Part shown: piece by piece, positions 25,595-34,184 of the stretch | Position numbering within the stretch: the first letter of the stretch is position 1 | Layout of the letters: each line of letters begins with the position of its first letter | NCBI GenBank assembly: GCA_964463485.1 | Contig: CAYXDO010000108.1 | Span: forward strand, 1-35,914 | Direction: 5' to 3' | DNA: 35,914 nt | Source of the DNA: CAYXDO01 sp964463485 | Lineage (GTDB): Bacteria > Myxococcota > Kuafuiibacteriia > Kuafuiibacteriales > Kuafuiibacteriaceae | Notes under the pieces: generated by a model | What the model was told of the DNA's origin: nothing | The model's database searches: none | The model's input: only the letters and a program-made list of their open reading frames with translations | Made by a program: the position numbers and the translations under genes

Positions 25595-27983
25595 GGCTCG
25601 GGATGAGAATGACCTCTCCGGTCTGACGAGAGACCACCAGGATGTCGGTGAGTCCGTCGTCGTCCACGTCGGCGCACGCGATCGGTCCACCGGTGAGTCC
25701 GCTCGGGAGCTCCAGTCGGTCCGGCGGGAAGAGCACACCGCCGACGCCATTACCCAAGAAGAGCGGAATGTGGCCAATCTCGGACGAACCCATGGCTATG
25801 TCCGGAGTGCCATCGCCGTTGAAATCTCCGCTGCACATGCCGTCCGGCCGGAACTCGAGTGAGTATCGTAGACAGCCGTCGGTCTTTGCCGCTTCGATCG
25901 ACTCGGACTCCGGCTTGCGCAAGAACAGGCCGAGGCAGCCGACATCGACCTCCCCTTCGGCGACCGCGGGGTTCCGAACGATCGGGCACTGCTGACTCAC
26001 TGAAGTCAGACAGGCCGATCGCTGCTTCACGCCTGCGCGCTTTGGGTCCCCTCGGGTGTACCAGGCCACGTCGTTGATTTCGTCGAGATCTCGCTCGTCG
26101 AAGTTCGCGATCAATATCTCGTGAATCGGAGAGTTGATCGTCGGTTGCCCTTGCCAGCGGAACGAAGCGCTCGTGTTCTGAATGAAATCCAACCCTCCCA
26201 CGGTCGCGGCCACGACGTCGAAGTTCGTCTCTCCCTCCTGAAGCGGCCCGGCGGCGAGCCCATACGGAACTTGAGTGGCTCCGTGAGCGCCGATGATGAT
26301 TCGATTCGGGATTTGGCAGCCGCAGCTGTCGGTGATGGTGCAGAGGTTCCGTGGGTTGTCGAGGCACGAACAATCGCTGCGCGTGTTCTGGCCAGCTTTC
26401 TCGCAGTAAAGGACCGGGTTGAGACAGGCGTCGTCGTTTTCGAATCCCCGGGCGGAGGTGGAGTTGTAGTGGTTGATCAGGGAGTCAATCTCCTTGTCCT
26501 GCGCGACGCACACACCCGGCTCGTGCTGGTCGGTGCAAGTCTTGTTTTCCGGACACTCACACCGTTCGTTCGGAGGACAGCCGCAGGACGCGGGGTCGGT
26601 ATCGCACTCCGACAAGTGATAAGCCAGGCACTGAGTAACCTGGCTGCACGGGCGTACGTTCTGACTGCGCCCCTGCCCGGCGGTAAAGAGGCTCAGGTAG
26701 TTGTCGGTCTCCTTTTCTTTCCAACCGGCCAAACCCACCGCGTTCGATGACGTCAGGGCGTAGCGGCCCTCCAGCCGGATCTGGCCGTCGGCCAGCGTGG
26801 AGCTCAACACGAGGATCTCACTTCGTTCACACCCCCCGCCCACACAGTCCTTCTTTCGTGAGTTGACCAGCGCGATGTCGTCGCGGTTTCCGGGGACCAA
26901 GGGCCCCAGGAAGAGGCCCGAAGGTGTGACACCGAAGTCCATGGGCGGAAGGAGCGCCGGCGCGGCGCCGCCGAGCACGTCGTTGAAGACGGCCAGCTTC
27001 GTGGTCCCGTAAGGCTTCTGAGCAAGCCGCCCCAACTGACAACCCTCGTCGGAGCCGCTGCACGACAGCACCACGATGTCGGGCGAGGCGTCTCCCACGA
27101 CGTTGCCGAGCTTGATCGCCACGGGCGTCCCTTCGCTCACTCGCGCCAGAACCTCGGGTGAACCAGCCTGGATTCCGGAGATCGCGCTCAGTTGGAAGGT
27201 AGCGATCGCCGTCTTCTTCCGCTCCTCCTGCTCGTCCGGATCACCAGACTCATACAGCTCCTTGGCCTCGACCTCGATCTTCCAGACACCGGTGTCTTCG
27301 GGCAACAAGACGGGAACCTCGGCGTTTCCGTCGGCGTTGGTAATGACGTCCATCGTCGCGCCCGCGCCGCCGCCCCCGATCTTGAGAGAGTCGTCGCTCG
27401 GATCGAAGGTCACGTGAATTCCAGGCAGCGGGTAGCGCTCCGCTCGTCTCCCCGGAAGCGACGCGTCGACGAGCACCTTGAGCTTCGACGCGAGCTCGGC
27501 GCCCGGGTGCCCAGCCTGGCGGTCGCCGCCGGTCTTCACGAGGCGAGTGTTCGACGGAATGATCACCGCCATGTTGACCGGCACGTCGTCCGAGTTCCCG
27601 CTCGTGTCGAACTCATCCGTGCAACCTTCGAGGATCGGCTTTTTCTGATCGCCCTTCGAATTGTAGCCTACGACGAGCACGACCGGGTCGCCCGCCGGGA
27701 AGGTGCTGATCGATCTTCCGTCGAAAGGCTGCTCGAACGGCTCGTCGACGGGGTCGCCGGGGACGGGCTCGCCCTTGGCCAGCTCGCCAAGGAAGTCGTC
27801 GCAGGTGATTTCGACGACGCCGACGCCGACTCGGTCCCGCGGGAAGGCGAGGATCTCGATCTGAGCGGTCGCATCCTTGGCCTCTTGATTAGGAAACGAG
27901 AGGGCGATGGACGCGGAGTCGGAGCTACACGCCGCGAGCCCCAAGAGCGCGATGGCGACGGGTGTTTGGATCGATTTCATCAT
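25587..27983 (-). CDS. FG-GAP-repeat lipoprotein with Cys-rich insert
   Basis: A 798-residue surface lipoprotein starting at ATG 27983 (overlapping the upstream stop; ATG 27980 is equally possible). The signal SIQTPVAIALLGLAAC has a GLAAC lipobox near residue 20. The body contains an early beta-sandwich region, then a propeller with Ca-binding-like FG-GAP/VCBS motifs (DFNGDGTPDIAMG, DVDDDGLTDILVV, and weaker VVGDASPDIVVL). A Cys-rich insert lies in the middle: CGCPPNERCECPENKTC, then CSCLDNPRNLC and CGCQIP. FG-GAP propellers usually mediate binding to other proteins or polysaccharides. It is similar in size and design to the upstream lipoprotein, so the two probably arose by duplication. Stop overlaps the SPOR gene start by 8 bp. 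No enzymatic motif is visible. Confidence 0.82.
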   Translation of the reverse strand: MMKSIQTPVAIALLGLAACSSDSASIALSFPNQEAKDATAQIEILAFPRDRVGVGVVEITCDDFLGELAKGEPVPGDPVDEPFEQPFDGRSISTFPAGDPVVLVVGYNSKGDQKKPILEGCTDEFDTSGNSDDVPVNMAVIIPSNTRLVKTGGDRQAGHPGAELASKLKVLVDASLPGRRAERYPLPGIHVTFDPSDDSLKIGGGGAGATMDVITNADGNAEVPVLLPEDTGVWKIEVEAKELYESGDPDEQEERKKTAIATFQLSAISGIQAGSPEVLARVSEGTPVAIKLGNVVGDASPDIVVLSCSGSDEGCQLGRLAQKPYGTTKLAVFNDVLGGAAPALLPPMDFGVTPSGLFLGPLVPGNRDDIALVNSRKKDCVGGGCERSEILVLSSTLADGQIRLEGRYALTSSNAVGLAGWKEKETDNYLSLFTAGQGRSQNVRPCSQVTQCLAYHLSECDTDPASCGCPPNERCECPENKTCTDQHEPGVCVAQDKEIDSLINHYNSTSARGFENDDACLNPVLYCEKAGQNTRSDCSCLDNPRNLCTITDSCGCQIPNRIIIGAHGATQVPYGLAAGPLQEGETNFDVVAATVGGLDFIQNTSASFRWQGQPTINSPIHEILIANFDERDLDEINDVAWYTRGDPKRAGVKQRSACLTSVSQQCPIVRNPAVAEGEVDVGCLGLFLRKPESESIEAAKTDGCLRYSLEFRPDGMCSGDFNGDGTPDIAMGSSEIGHIPLFLGNGVGGVLFPPDRLELPSGLTGGPIACADVDDDGLTDILVVSRQTGEVILIPSRG

Positions 27984-30568
27984 TCCACCACTCTGGCCGA
28001 GCTGAACCATCTGAGCGTGTACTCACGCATACCGCCGGCGCCAGCGTCCGACGTACACACGACCACCAAGTCATCGAGACCATCTCCGTCCATGTCGCCA
28101 GAGACGAAGTGGTCGTAAGGGAAGCACCGTTCGGAGGAAGGGCAGTTGTCCTTCCCACACTCATTCAAGCGAATCTCCTGGTCGAGCTCGCCGGGCCCCC
28201 GGTTGCGCCCTCCGAGCCAGATCCTGACCTCTTCGGTGTTGTAATAAATGACGGCGAGGTCGTCGTTGCCATCTCCGTTGAAGTCAGCCACCTCGGCACT
28301 TCGCGGACCCTGGGGAGGCTGACCTTCGGCGGCGGACGGTCGCGGTACGAGCTCCACGTGACTTTGGGCCCGGACTTTGGGGGCCTGCGAATCGATCGTG
28401 GTCAAGTCGAGGTTGTCACCGAAGAGAATTCTGATTTGACCCGTGCCCTCGAATCCCGGGACTGGGCTGCCAGCGCCCACCGCTACGGCATCTTCGAGCG
28501 GTCCGTCGTTGAAATGACCGCGAGTTACGTGGTGAATGTTGATGAGTCGCCACACGCTCGCGGGCTGCCCACATCCGAGCGGAGATCCCGCGCAGAAGCC
28601 TTCGGTCGCGTTGGCCTCCACAGCCGACGTGGCCGTGCAGGTGGGCTCGAGCGCGTCCGGACACGACGGACCCGCGAGTGTACACCTGCGAACACAGCGT
28701 CCTTCGTCCGGCGGGCACTCTCGGGAGCACAACTTCAAGTCGGCGCACTTGTGCCAGCATTCGCGCCCACTCGAACAATCCGCATCGGTTCGACACGACG
28801 GCCCTTCGGGTCGCAGCTGCTTGCTGTAGCGCGCGAACGCACCCGTTCCGTCGCCCATGATGAGATCGATGGACGGAGCCTGAGCGCCTTCGTTGGGACC
28901 GCCGAGCTGCACCAAATCATAGGTCTCGAGCACCTTTCCGAGTTGGCTGCATTTGCACGAGTCCTCGAGCGGAGGGGGCTGATCGGGCGAGCTCGGCGAC
29001 GAGTAGAAGACCGTCATGGTCACGTCGGAGTCCGCAGCCACGGCCAGATCGGCGAGCCCATCTCCGTTGAGATCGTTGGCGGTCATACCGATGAGGTTCG
29101 AGGCGCCGAGAGTCACTTTGCAGTCGCACGGTGTGTAGCAACTCGAGCAACCCACCATATCCGTGCAGACTGGGTTTCCTGTGGAGAACTCGCGCTGCTG
29201 ATTGCAGGCGCAGACCGGGCAGGCCTGGCTCGAGGTTTGGACGAGCTCGAGGGGTTCGAAAGAATCGTCCGTGTGCCGATACAATCGCAGGACCACTTGG
29301 TCGCGGCTGGTCGTGGCGACCGCCAAGAAGGGGTGGTCGCGATCTTCGGGGCCCTGGCCCATCGTGTAATAGAATCCGAACACCCCACGGGCCTTCTCGC
29401 CTTCGAATCGAAGCTCCGAGTCCAACGCCGAGAGCCGTCCGGAGCTCCCTTCGTAGAGTCGGACGACGGCCGCTTCATCCTCGGTCGCGCTGATGACGGC
29501 GAGGCGCGAGGGCTCGAACCCACCCGCGGAGCGCCGAGCGCCGGGAACGGAAGTCACTCCCCTGATTTCGAGGTCCAACTCGGCCAGCTCGTCGGCCGGA
29601 GAGAATGCGATGCGAGGCACGCATCGGACCTTCACGTCGACGTGCTCTGTGGCCCGGCCGACCACCGACGCGCGCACCGTGAACTCCTCGTTCTCGCAGG
29701 GTCCGACGTCGACGTACGGAACGACCCGACCGGATTTGTCGGTGAGGATGACGCCCTCACCGGAGGGTTTGGTGCCGGTTGGGCCGTCGATGACTTCGAT
29801 CTGGATGGGTACGTTCTTCAGATCGTCGAGCTCCTTGCAGACTTCGGAGCAATTGAAACACTTCCCGGGCTCGCCGCCTTCACTGCAGCGAGTGGTGACG
29901 ACGTTCACGCCGGGCTCTGCCACGAGCACCTGCTGGCCTCCCGTAGTGATCGCCTCGATGCCATGGGGCTCTAGGCGAAATTCGGGCGGAGCGACCGATT
30001 TGAAGGCGACCTCGAGGGCCGTCGCGGCGAAGGTGCTCGAGCCTGGGCACGCGGCTTTGACGGCTCCATCGAGCGCCGCGTCTGGGTGAGTTGCCTCCTC
30101 GTCGAGTCGCATGCAGAAACAGGCCTCGAGCAGCGTCTTGTCGTCCGGGACACCGAGCTTGCGCTCGTAGGGGTGCGCTGCGCCTCGGGCTTCGAAGTGA
30201 ACCAACACCGCGCGCCAAGGGTTCGAGTCGGTGCTGCTCTTGAGCTTCGGAATGTCGAGCGACCAGGGTCCGTCGAGAGGATATTTTCGGTACTCACCGC
30301 GATTCAACAACACGTGCTCGAGGCCCGCCACGTCGGACCCGTCGCGGCTGAAGCGGGCGGTCGGTCGAAATACGCCGAGCTCTCCGCATTTGACGACCTG
30401 GCGTTCCTCGCCGATGTCACTCACGGTGACGAGCGGCTCGACCGCGGTGACCACGATACCCGTGGTGAGCGCCTTCGACGCCTCGTCGGGAAAGACGATG
30501 TTGATTTGAGGGCTTGGTTTGTCACACGCGACCGCAGCCAGCGCGGTCGCCCAGAACCAGCGTTTCAT
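27980..30568 (-). CDS. FG-GAP-repeat lipoprotein with Cys-rich inserts
   Basis: An 862-residue protein starting at ATG 30568, one base after the stop of the upstream gene (TGAGATG). The signal KRWFWATALAAVAC puts the lipid-anchored Cys at 15. FG-GAP/VCBS motifs are clear: DLNGDGLADLAVAADSD, DFNGDGNDDLAVIYYN and DMDGDGLDDLVVVC. Two Cys-rich stretches resemble small disulfide modules (CPVCACNQQ to CSSCYTPCDC; CRTDADCSSGRECWHKC to CVRRC). The N-terminal 350 residues are beta-rich with further Cys pairs and no named domain. It should sit on the outside of the cell or in the periplasm as a binding or adhesion protein. It shares architecture with the downstream lipoprotein, and both depend on the same coupled operon. 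No catalytic residues were recognised. Confidence 0.82.
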   Translation of the reverse strand: MKRWFWATALAAVACDKPSPQINIVFPDEASKALTTGIVVTAVEPLVTVSDIGEERQVVKCGELGVFRPTARFSRDGSDVAGLEHVLLNRGEYRKYPLDGPWSLDIPKLKSSTDSNPWRAVLVHFEARGAAHPYERKLGVPDDKTLLEACFCMRLDEEATHPDAALDGAVKAACPGSSTFAATALEVAFKSVAPPEFRLEPHGIEAITTGGQQVLVAEPGVNVVTTRCSEGGEPGKCFNCSEVCKELDDLKNVPIQIEVIDGPTGTKPSGEGVILTDKSGRVVPYVDVGPCENEEFTVRASVVGRATEHVDVKVRCVPRIAFSPADELAELDLEIRGVTSVPGARRSAGGFEPSRLAVISATEDEAAVVRLYEGSSGRLSALDSELRFEGEKARGVFGFYYTMGQGPEDRDHPFLAVATTSRDQVVLRLYRHTDDSFEPLELVQTSSQACPVCACNQQREFSTGNPVCTDMVGCSSCYTPCDCKVTLGASNLIGMTANDLNGDGLADLAVAADSDVTMTVFYSSPSSPDQPPPLEDSCKCSQLGKVLETYDLVQLGGPNEGAQAPSIDLIMGDGTGAFARYSKQLRPEGPSCRTDADCSSGRECWHKCADLKLCSRECPPDEGRCVRRCTLAGPSCPDALEPTCTATSAVEANATEGFCAGSPLGCGQPASVWRLINIHHVTRGHFNDGPLEDAVAVGAGSPVPGFEGTGQIRILFGDNLDLTTIDSQAPKVRAQSHVELVPRPSAAEGQPPQGPRSAEVADFNGDGNDDLAVIYYNTEEVRIWLGGRNRGPGELDQEIRLNECGKDNCPSSERCFPYDHFVSGDMDGDGLDDLVVVCTSDAGAGGMREYTLRWFSSARVVE

Positions 30569-30569
30569 C

Positions 30570-31436
30570 TCAGCCCCCCGCAATCCCTTTGTCGTGCACC
30601 GTGAGCGTCACCGATTCATCCCCGGTTTGAGCCGCGAAGAAGAGAGACAGACCTAGGCCCACCGCGCCTACGCCCACGGCCGTCCAGAACCACCACTCGG
30701 AGGTCACCGATGCAGCCTGCGCAGCTACTCCGAAGGTCGCCGGCTCACGAGGCGTCCCGTCCTCGGCCAACACGCCGTCCCAGCGGTCGACCGCGCGCAC
30801 GAGATATTCCATCTTGTAGCCTTCGGGGTCAGGCGGGAGCGACAGGGCCGGGATGACGATGGAGACGTTGTCGTCGGCGCGGGCGCTTACCACCGTGAAA
30901 ATCTTCACGCCCTCACGACGGAAGTACACCTTGACCTGATCGACGAGCCGCAGCGGGTCGACGACCTTCACCTTCAACGAGACCGGCGTATTCGGCAGGA
31001 CATCCTTCGGCTCCTCGTGCTCGATTCGAAGCTCGCGCCGCTGCGGCGCAACGAGGATCGCGTCTTCGTAGCAGCTCTTGATCTTCGGGGGCACGTTCGC
31101 GGGGATGGACCAGACCGGGTTCAGGGCCAGGAAGATCTCGAAGTCACGGTGGCACCGTTCGCGCTCGCCGATGACCGCGTCCACGAACGCCTTGAGGCGG
31201 TAGACCTCCGCGAGGTCGCTTTTGCAGTTGTTCGAGTATTCGATGGCGCGCTGCAGCGTCTGGGCCGCCTCCTCGAACTGCAGCTCGTCGTACTGCTCTC
31301 GAGCGCGGGCGAGGTGAGGATTTGTTCGACACTCGGCGTTGCTGCCGCCGACTTGCGCCGACGCGCTCGGGGCGTAAGCGCAGAGGGCGAGCGTCAGCGC
31401 GCGAAGGGCGCGGTGGGCCAGGAGCTTGCGGGACAT
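30570..31436 (-). CDS. exported TPR-like protein with C-terminal membrane segment
   Basis: A 288-residue protein starting at ATG 31436; the frame opens earlier, but only this start gives a proper signal peptide (LTLALCAYAPSASA, cleavage before QVGG). Residues 38-105 form TPR-like helical pairs (LARAREQYDELQFEEAAQTL; RLKAFVDAVIGERERC), followed by a NPVWSIPANVPPK segment typical of myxobacterial exported TPR proteins. A beta domain occupies about 140-235. A membrane helix at about 247-270 (WFWTAVGVGAVGLGLSLFFA) precedes a short tail. It is the first gene of the five-gene operon and is divergent from the Cys-rich gene at 31676; the 239-bp gap between them should hold both promoters. A scaffold role for the two lipoproteins is an inference. 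Confidence 0.8.
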   Translation of the reverse strand: MSRKLLAHRALRALTLALCAYAPSASAQVGGSNAECRTNPHLARAREQYDELQFEEAAQTLQRAIEYSNNCKSDLAEVYRLKAFVDAVIGERERCHRDFEIFLALNPVWSIPANVPPKIKSCYEDAILVAPQRRELRIEHEEPKDVLPNTPVSLKVKVVDPLRLVDQVKVYFRREGVKIFTVVSARADDNVSIVIPALSLPPDPEGYKMEYLVRAVDRWDGVLAEDGTPREPATFGVAAQAASVTSEWWFWTAVGVGAVGLGLSLFFAAQTGDESVTLTVHDKGIAGG

Positions 31437-31675
31437 CCTCAGAACGTACCGGGCGACGGGGTGCTCGACAAGCCCGGCGCCCCTCAGGGGTTCGAGCGTG
31501 CCAATCCTGTCCGCTCTAGGCCCGAGGGGCGGCGTGCGGTGCGGCGATGGGTTCACATTCGAACGGAGCGCTCGAAGCTCAAAATCGGCTCACGTTTGTT
31601 GGCCGCTTCGACCTCTGATGAAGAATCGTCGGTTTCCGCGTTGCGCTTGGACCCGTTCGTGAGACAAATGGAGTG

Positions 31676-32965
31676 ATGGCCAGAGCGGAGTGGTTGCTAC
31701 CCCTTTCAGGAGCCTTCGCCACGAGCGCGGTGGCTACTCTCGTGGCCTTTGCGGTCGGGCCAGGCTGCCAGACGCGGTGCTTCAACTCGTTCGACTGCGG
31801 CGACGGCTCGTTCTGTTACGCCGGCCGCTGTGAGACCGAGTGTTTCACCGACGATGACTGTCGCCGCCCCCCTGAGTGCCAAGACAACCCGCTGGCCTGC
31901 CAACCGAAAGGTCTGAAGTGCAACTCGGTCGGCCGATGTGTAGGTCGCTACGATCCGCGTCCACCGCCCGTCTTCGTCCAAGGTCCGGTCTCCGAAATCG
32001 ACACCGAGGTCGACGGCTGGGACGACCCGCCGGGCACGGGACAAGCTTTCATCGTCGACTCGCTGGCGATCGCCGACCGCAGCCGCGGCTTCGACATCGA
32101 CGGCATCTGTCGCGGTCCGGGTGACTGCGTCGACAACTCGCTGTGGCAGCTCGGGCAACTTGGAAACGACCAGATCCGCCAAGGCCTGCTCGGCGGCGAA
32201 ACGCTCCTCCTCATCGAGGTCTCCGGCCTCAACCTCCCGTTCGTCGGCAACGATCGCACGGTGACTGTGAAATTCTTCGGTGCTCGCGACGCCGACGACC
32301 CCTTCTTCCCCGCGAATAACTTCCAGATCCCCATGGGCGAGACCACATGCTGCGAGTTCAAAATCAACCCGCAGTCCATCGCAGGCATCCCGCCCCAGGC
32401 CCGCGCGCGCGCCCCCGCAAAGATCGAGCGCGGCCAGCTCAAGTCGCTCGCACCCGTGCCGATTCAGTTCACCCTGACTGTCGGCGTGCCGCCGCACCCC
32501 GAAATCCGCATCGAACGCGTGCTGCTGTCGGCTCGCGTGCCGGCCAAGCTCACCGAGCTGTCGGAGGGCCTCCTTGGCGGGGCCCTTCCCATCAACACTT
32601 TGGCGCAGACCGACAACCCGTACTGCAAGACGCTCAACCAGCTGTGCCCCAGGCAGTTGCCGGACTCCACCTTGATCGACCTCATCGCCACGATCCTTCC
32701 GCCCGACATCGACCTCGACATCCCGCCCGACGGCGTGGAGCGCCTCGAAGGCGGCGGCTCGGGCCGAATCGAGATTTGTTACGACGGCGAGAATAGCTGT
32801 CAGCCCGTGCCGAGCCGCTGCGCCTCGGACGAGGAGATGAAGGTCGCGCCGTTCGAACCTTCGAAGCCCTGGACCTGCGCGCTCCGGCCAGCGATGGCCG
32901 ACGGTTACTCCGTGGGCATCACCTTCTCCGCCGTGAAAGCTACCGTCGTCGGCGTGGGTCAGTGA
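31676..32965 (+). CDS. Cys-rich exported surface protein, unknown function
   Basis: Encodes 429 residues from ATG 31676 with TGGAG immediately upstream (GTG 31673 is also in frame). A hydrophobic N-terminal segment (SGAFATSAVATLVAFAV) is followed by Cys31 in GPGC, which is a poor lipobox, so it is either a lipoprotein or an N-anchored protein. Residues 31-90 are packed with Cys (31, 35, 41, 47, 52, 56, 62, 68 and more) in small disulfide-module spacing, CFNSFDCGDGSFC and CETECFTDDDC. This pattern is common in myxobacterial secreted proteins and resembles the inserts of the lipoprotein at 27980-30568. The rest is beta-rich with a few more Cys and no recognisable catalytic motif. It is divergent from the five-gene operon and converges with the transporter operon, 10 bp away. 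Confidence 0.75.
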   Translation: MARAEWLLPLSGAFATSAVATLVAFAVGPGCQTRCFNSFDCGDGSFCYAGRCETECFTDDDCRRPPECQDNPLACQPKGLKCNSVGRCVGRYDPRPPPVFVQGPVSEIDTEVDGWDDPPGTGQAFIVDSLAIADRSRGFDIDGICRGPGDCVDNSLWQLGQLGNDQIRQGLLGGETLLLIEVSGLNLPFVGNDRTVTVKFFGARDADDPFFPANNFQIPMGETTCCEFKINPQSIAGIPPQARARAPAKIERGQLKSLAPVPIQFTLTVGVPPHPEIRIERVLLSARVPAKLTELSEGLLGGALPINTLAQTDNPYCKTLNQLCPRQLPDSTLIDLIATILPPDIDLDIPPDGVERLEGGGSGRIEICYDGENSCQPVPSRCASDEEMKVAPFEPSKPWTCALRPAMADGYSVGITFSAVKATVVGVGQ

Positions 32966-32975
32966 CGCGAAGACA

Positions 32976-33437
32976 TCACCGAAGCTCCATGCCCCAAGTC
33001 CCGTCGTCTTGCTCGAACCAGTAGAACATCATGTCGACGTCTTGGTGTGACTTCGGATCGTCCCGAACGTCCGCAGGTCCGAGCACGCTGAATTGAACGT
33101 TCACGCGGACCCGTGCACGCCGTCCCGAGTCGTCCATGTCCGACTGAACGACTCGATACGAGTGAATGTCGAGGAGCTCGTGTTTGATCTTGAACACGTC
33201 GTGAATCATCTTCGCTACGTCACGCTTGTCCTTCTTCTGGATGAGATGATGGCTGGCCGCCCGGTCGAAGTCCTTGAACTGCAGGTCCTCGACGAACGCG
33301 AGCGTCTCCTTCTCTATCCAAGCTTTCTTGGACCCGCCCACTTCGCGGCTCCCGACCGTGACACCGGAGGAGACGAGGACCCAGATCCCCACGACGACCA
33401 GGATCCCGACGACGGTGAACAACAACACCTTCAACAC
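32976..33437 (-). CDS. small N-anchored membrane protein
   Basis: A 153-residue protein starting at ATG 33437. Residues 4-24 are one membrane helix (VLLFTVVGILVVVGIWVLV). The soluble part (about 40-153) looks like an alpha+beta NTF2-like or DUF4878-like fold: a helix-rich start (ETLAFVEDLQFKDFDRAASH) followed by long strands (RARVRVNVQFSVLG; DVDMMFYWFEQDDGTWGMEL). No active-site residues are evident. It follows the permease gene by 17 bp and is probably the third gene of the ABC transporter operon, perhaps a periplasmic accessory to it. That link rests on position only. Confidence 0.75.
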   Translation of the reverse strand: MLKVLLFTVVGILVVVGIWVLVSSGVTVGSREVGGSKKAWIEKETLAFVEDLQFKDFDRAASHHLIQKKDKRDVAKMIHDVFKIKHELLDIHSYRVVQSDMDDSGRRARVRVNVQFSVLGPADVRDDPKSHQDVDMMFYWFEQDDGTWGMELR

Positions 33438-33454
33438 GACGAACCTCAGGAGCC

Positions 33455-34183
33455 TCAGGAGTATCGGGACGAGCGAAGCGCAAAGAAGGCAAAGAGCGCG
33501 GCGATGGCGACCATGAAGAGGAGCACCGCGGGCGTCCCGATCACGAGCCCGTAGTCGATGTTCTTCGAGTTACGAACTTCTACGAGCGCGCGGTACGACC
33601 AGTGCACGGGCATCAACTTCTGCGCATGACCCGTCCAGTTCGCGAGCTTGTTTTTTCCGATCACGAAATCTGAAAACAAGATCTGCGGGATCACGACGAG
33701 CGGAACCATCGCCATCGCCTTGTCGGCCGATCGAACGAACGACGACACGAGCAGCCCCAACGCGACTCCCGAGAGCCCCACGAGGAAGGCGAACAGGCCG
33801 ATGAGGAAAGCCGAAACGTGGAGCGCGATCCAGGTGTCGACGACCGCGACGAGCGCGACGGTTTGAATCAAGATCACGGCCGCGAGGACCTGGAGCTTCG
33901 AGCCGAGATAAGCGCCGACCGACAGATTGAACATCTTCTCGCGCAGGAAAAGGCTCCGCTCCTTGACGATCTCGCGAGCCGCGTCGACGGTCCCCATGAA
34001 GAAGGCGCAGAGGCAGAGGACGAAGTACATCGACTCGCTGTCGTGATTTTGGTTCGACCAAACGCCGACGATGCCCAGTCCAAGGAGCGGCGCCTGCAGG
34101 AACGTGAGCAGCAGGCTCGTGGGATCTCCAAGCATCACGTCGAGGTAGCGATCGGCCAACACGGAGCTCTGGGATCGGGCCAT
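33455..34183 (-). CDS. ABC-2 type (ABCG-like) transporter permease
   Basis: A 242-residue membrane protein with six predicted helices, at about 25-42, 52-68, 95-115, 122-148, 155-172 and 220-238. The stretch DAAREIVKERSLFLREKMFN between helices 2 and 3 is the conserved ABCG-family segment that contacts the ATPase. The protein therefore belongs to the ABC2_membrane family and should export a lipid, drug or polymer; the substrate cannot be told. It starts at ATG 34183, one base after the ATPase stop (TGACATG), so the two are translationally coupled and should assemble as a 2+2 complex, since ATPase and membrane domain are separate chains here. Confidence 0.88.
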   Translation of the reverse strand: MARSQSSVLADRYLDVMLGDPTSLLLTFLQAPLLGLGIVGVWSNQNHDSESMYFVLCLCAFFMGTVDAAREIVKERSLFLREKMFNLSVGAYLGSKLQVLAAVILIQTVALVAVVDTWIALHVSAFLIGLFAFLVGLSGVALGLLVSSFVRSADKAMAMVPLVVIPQILFSDFVIGKNKLANWTGHAQKLMPVHWSYRALVEVRNSKNIDYGLVIGTPAVLLFMVAIAALFAFFALRSSRYS

Positions 34184-34184
34184 G

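Noticed and set aside
27962..29974. 670-residue plus-strand open frame
   Set aside because: It is the complement of the FG-GAP lipoprotein at 27980-30568; its composition is Arg/His/Val-rich with no motif.
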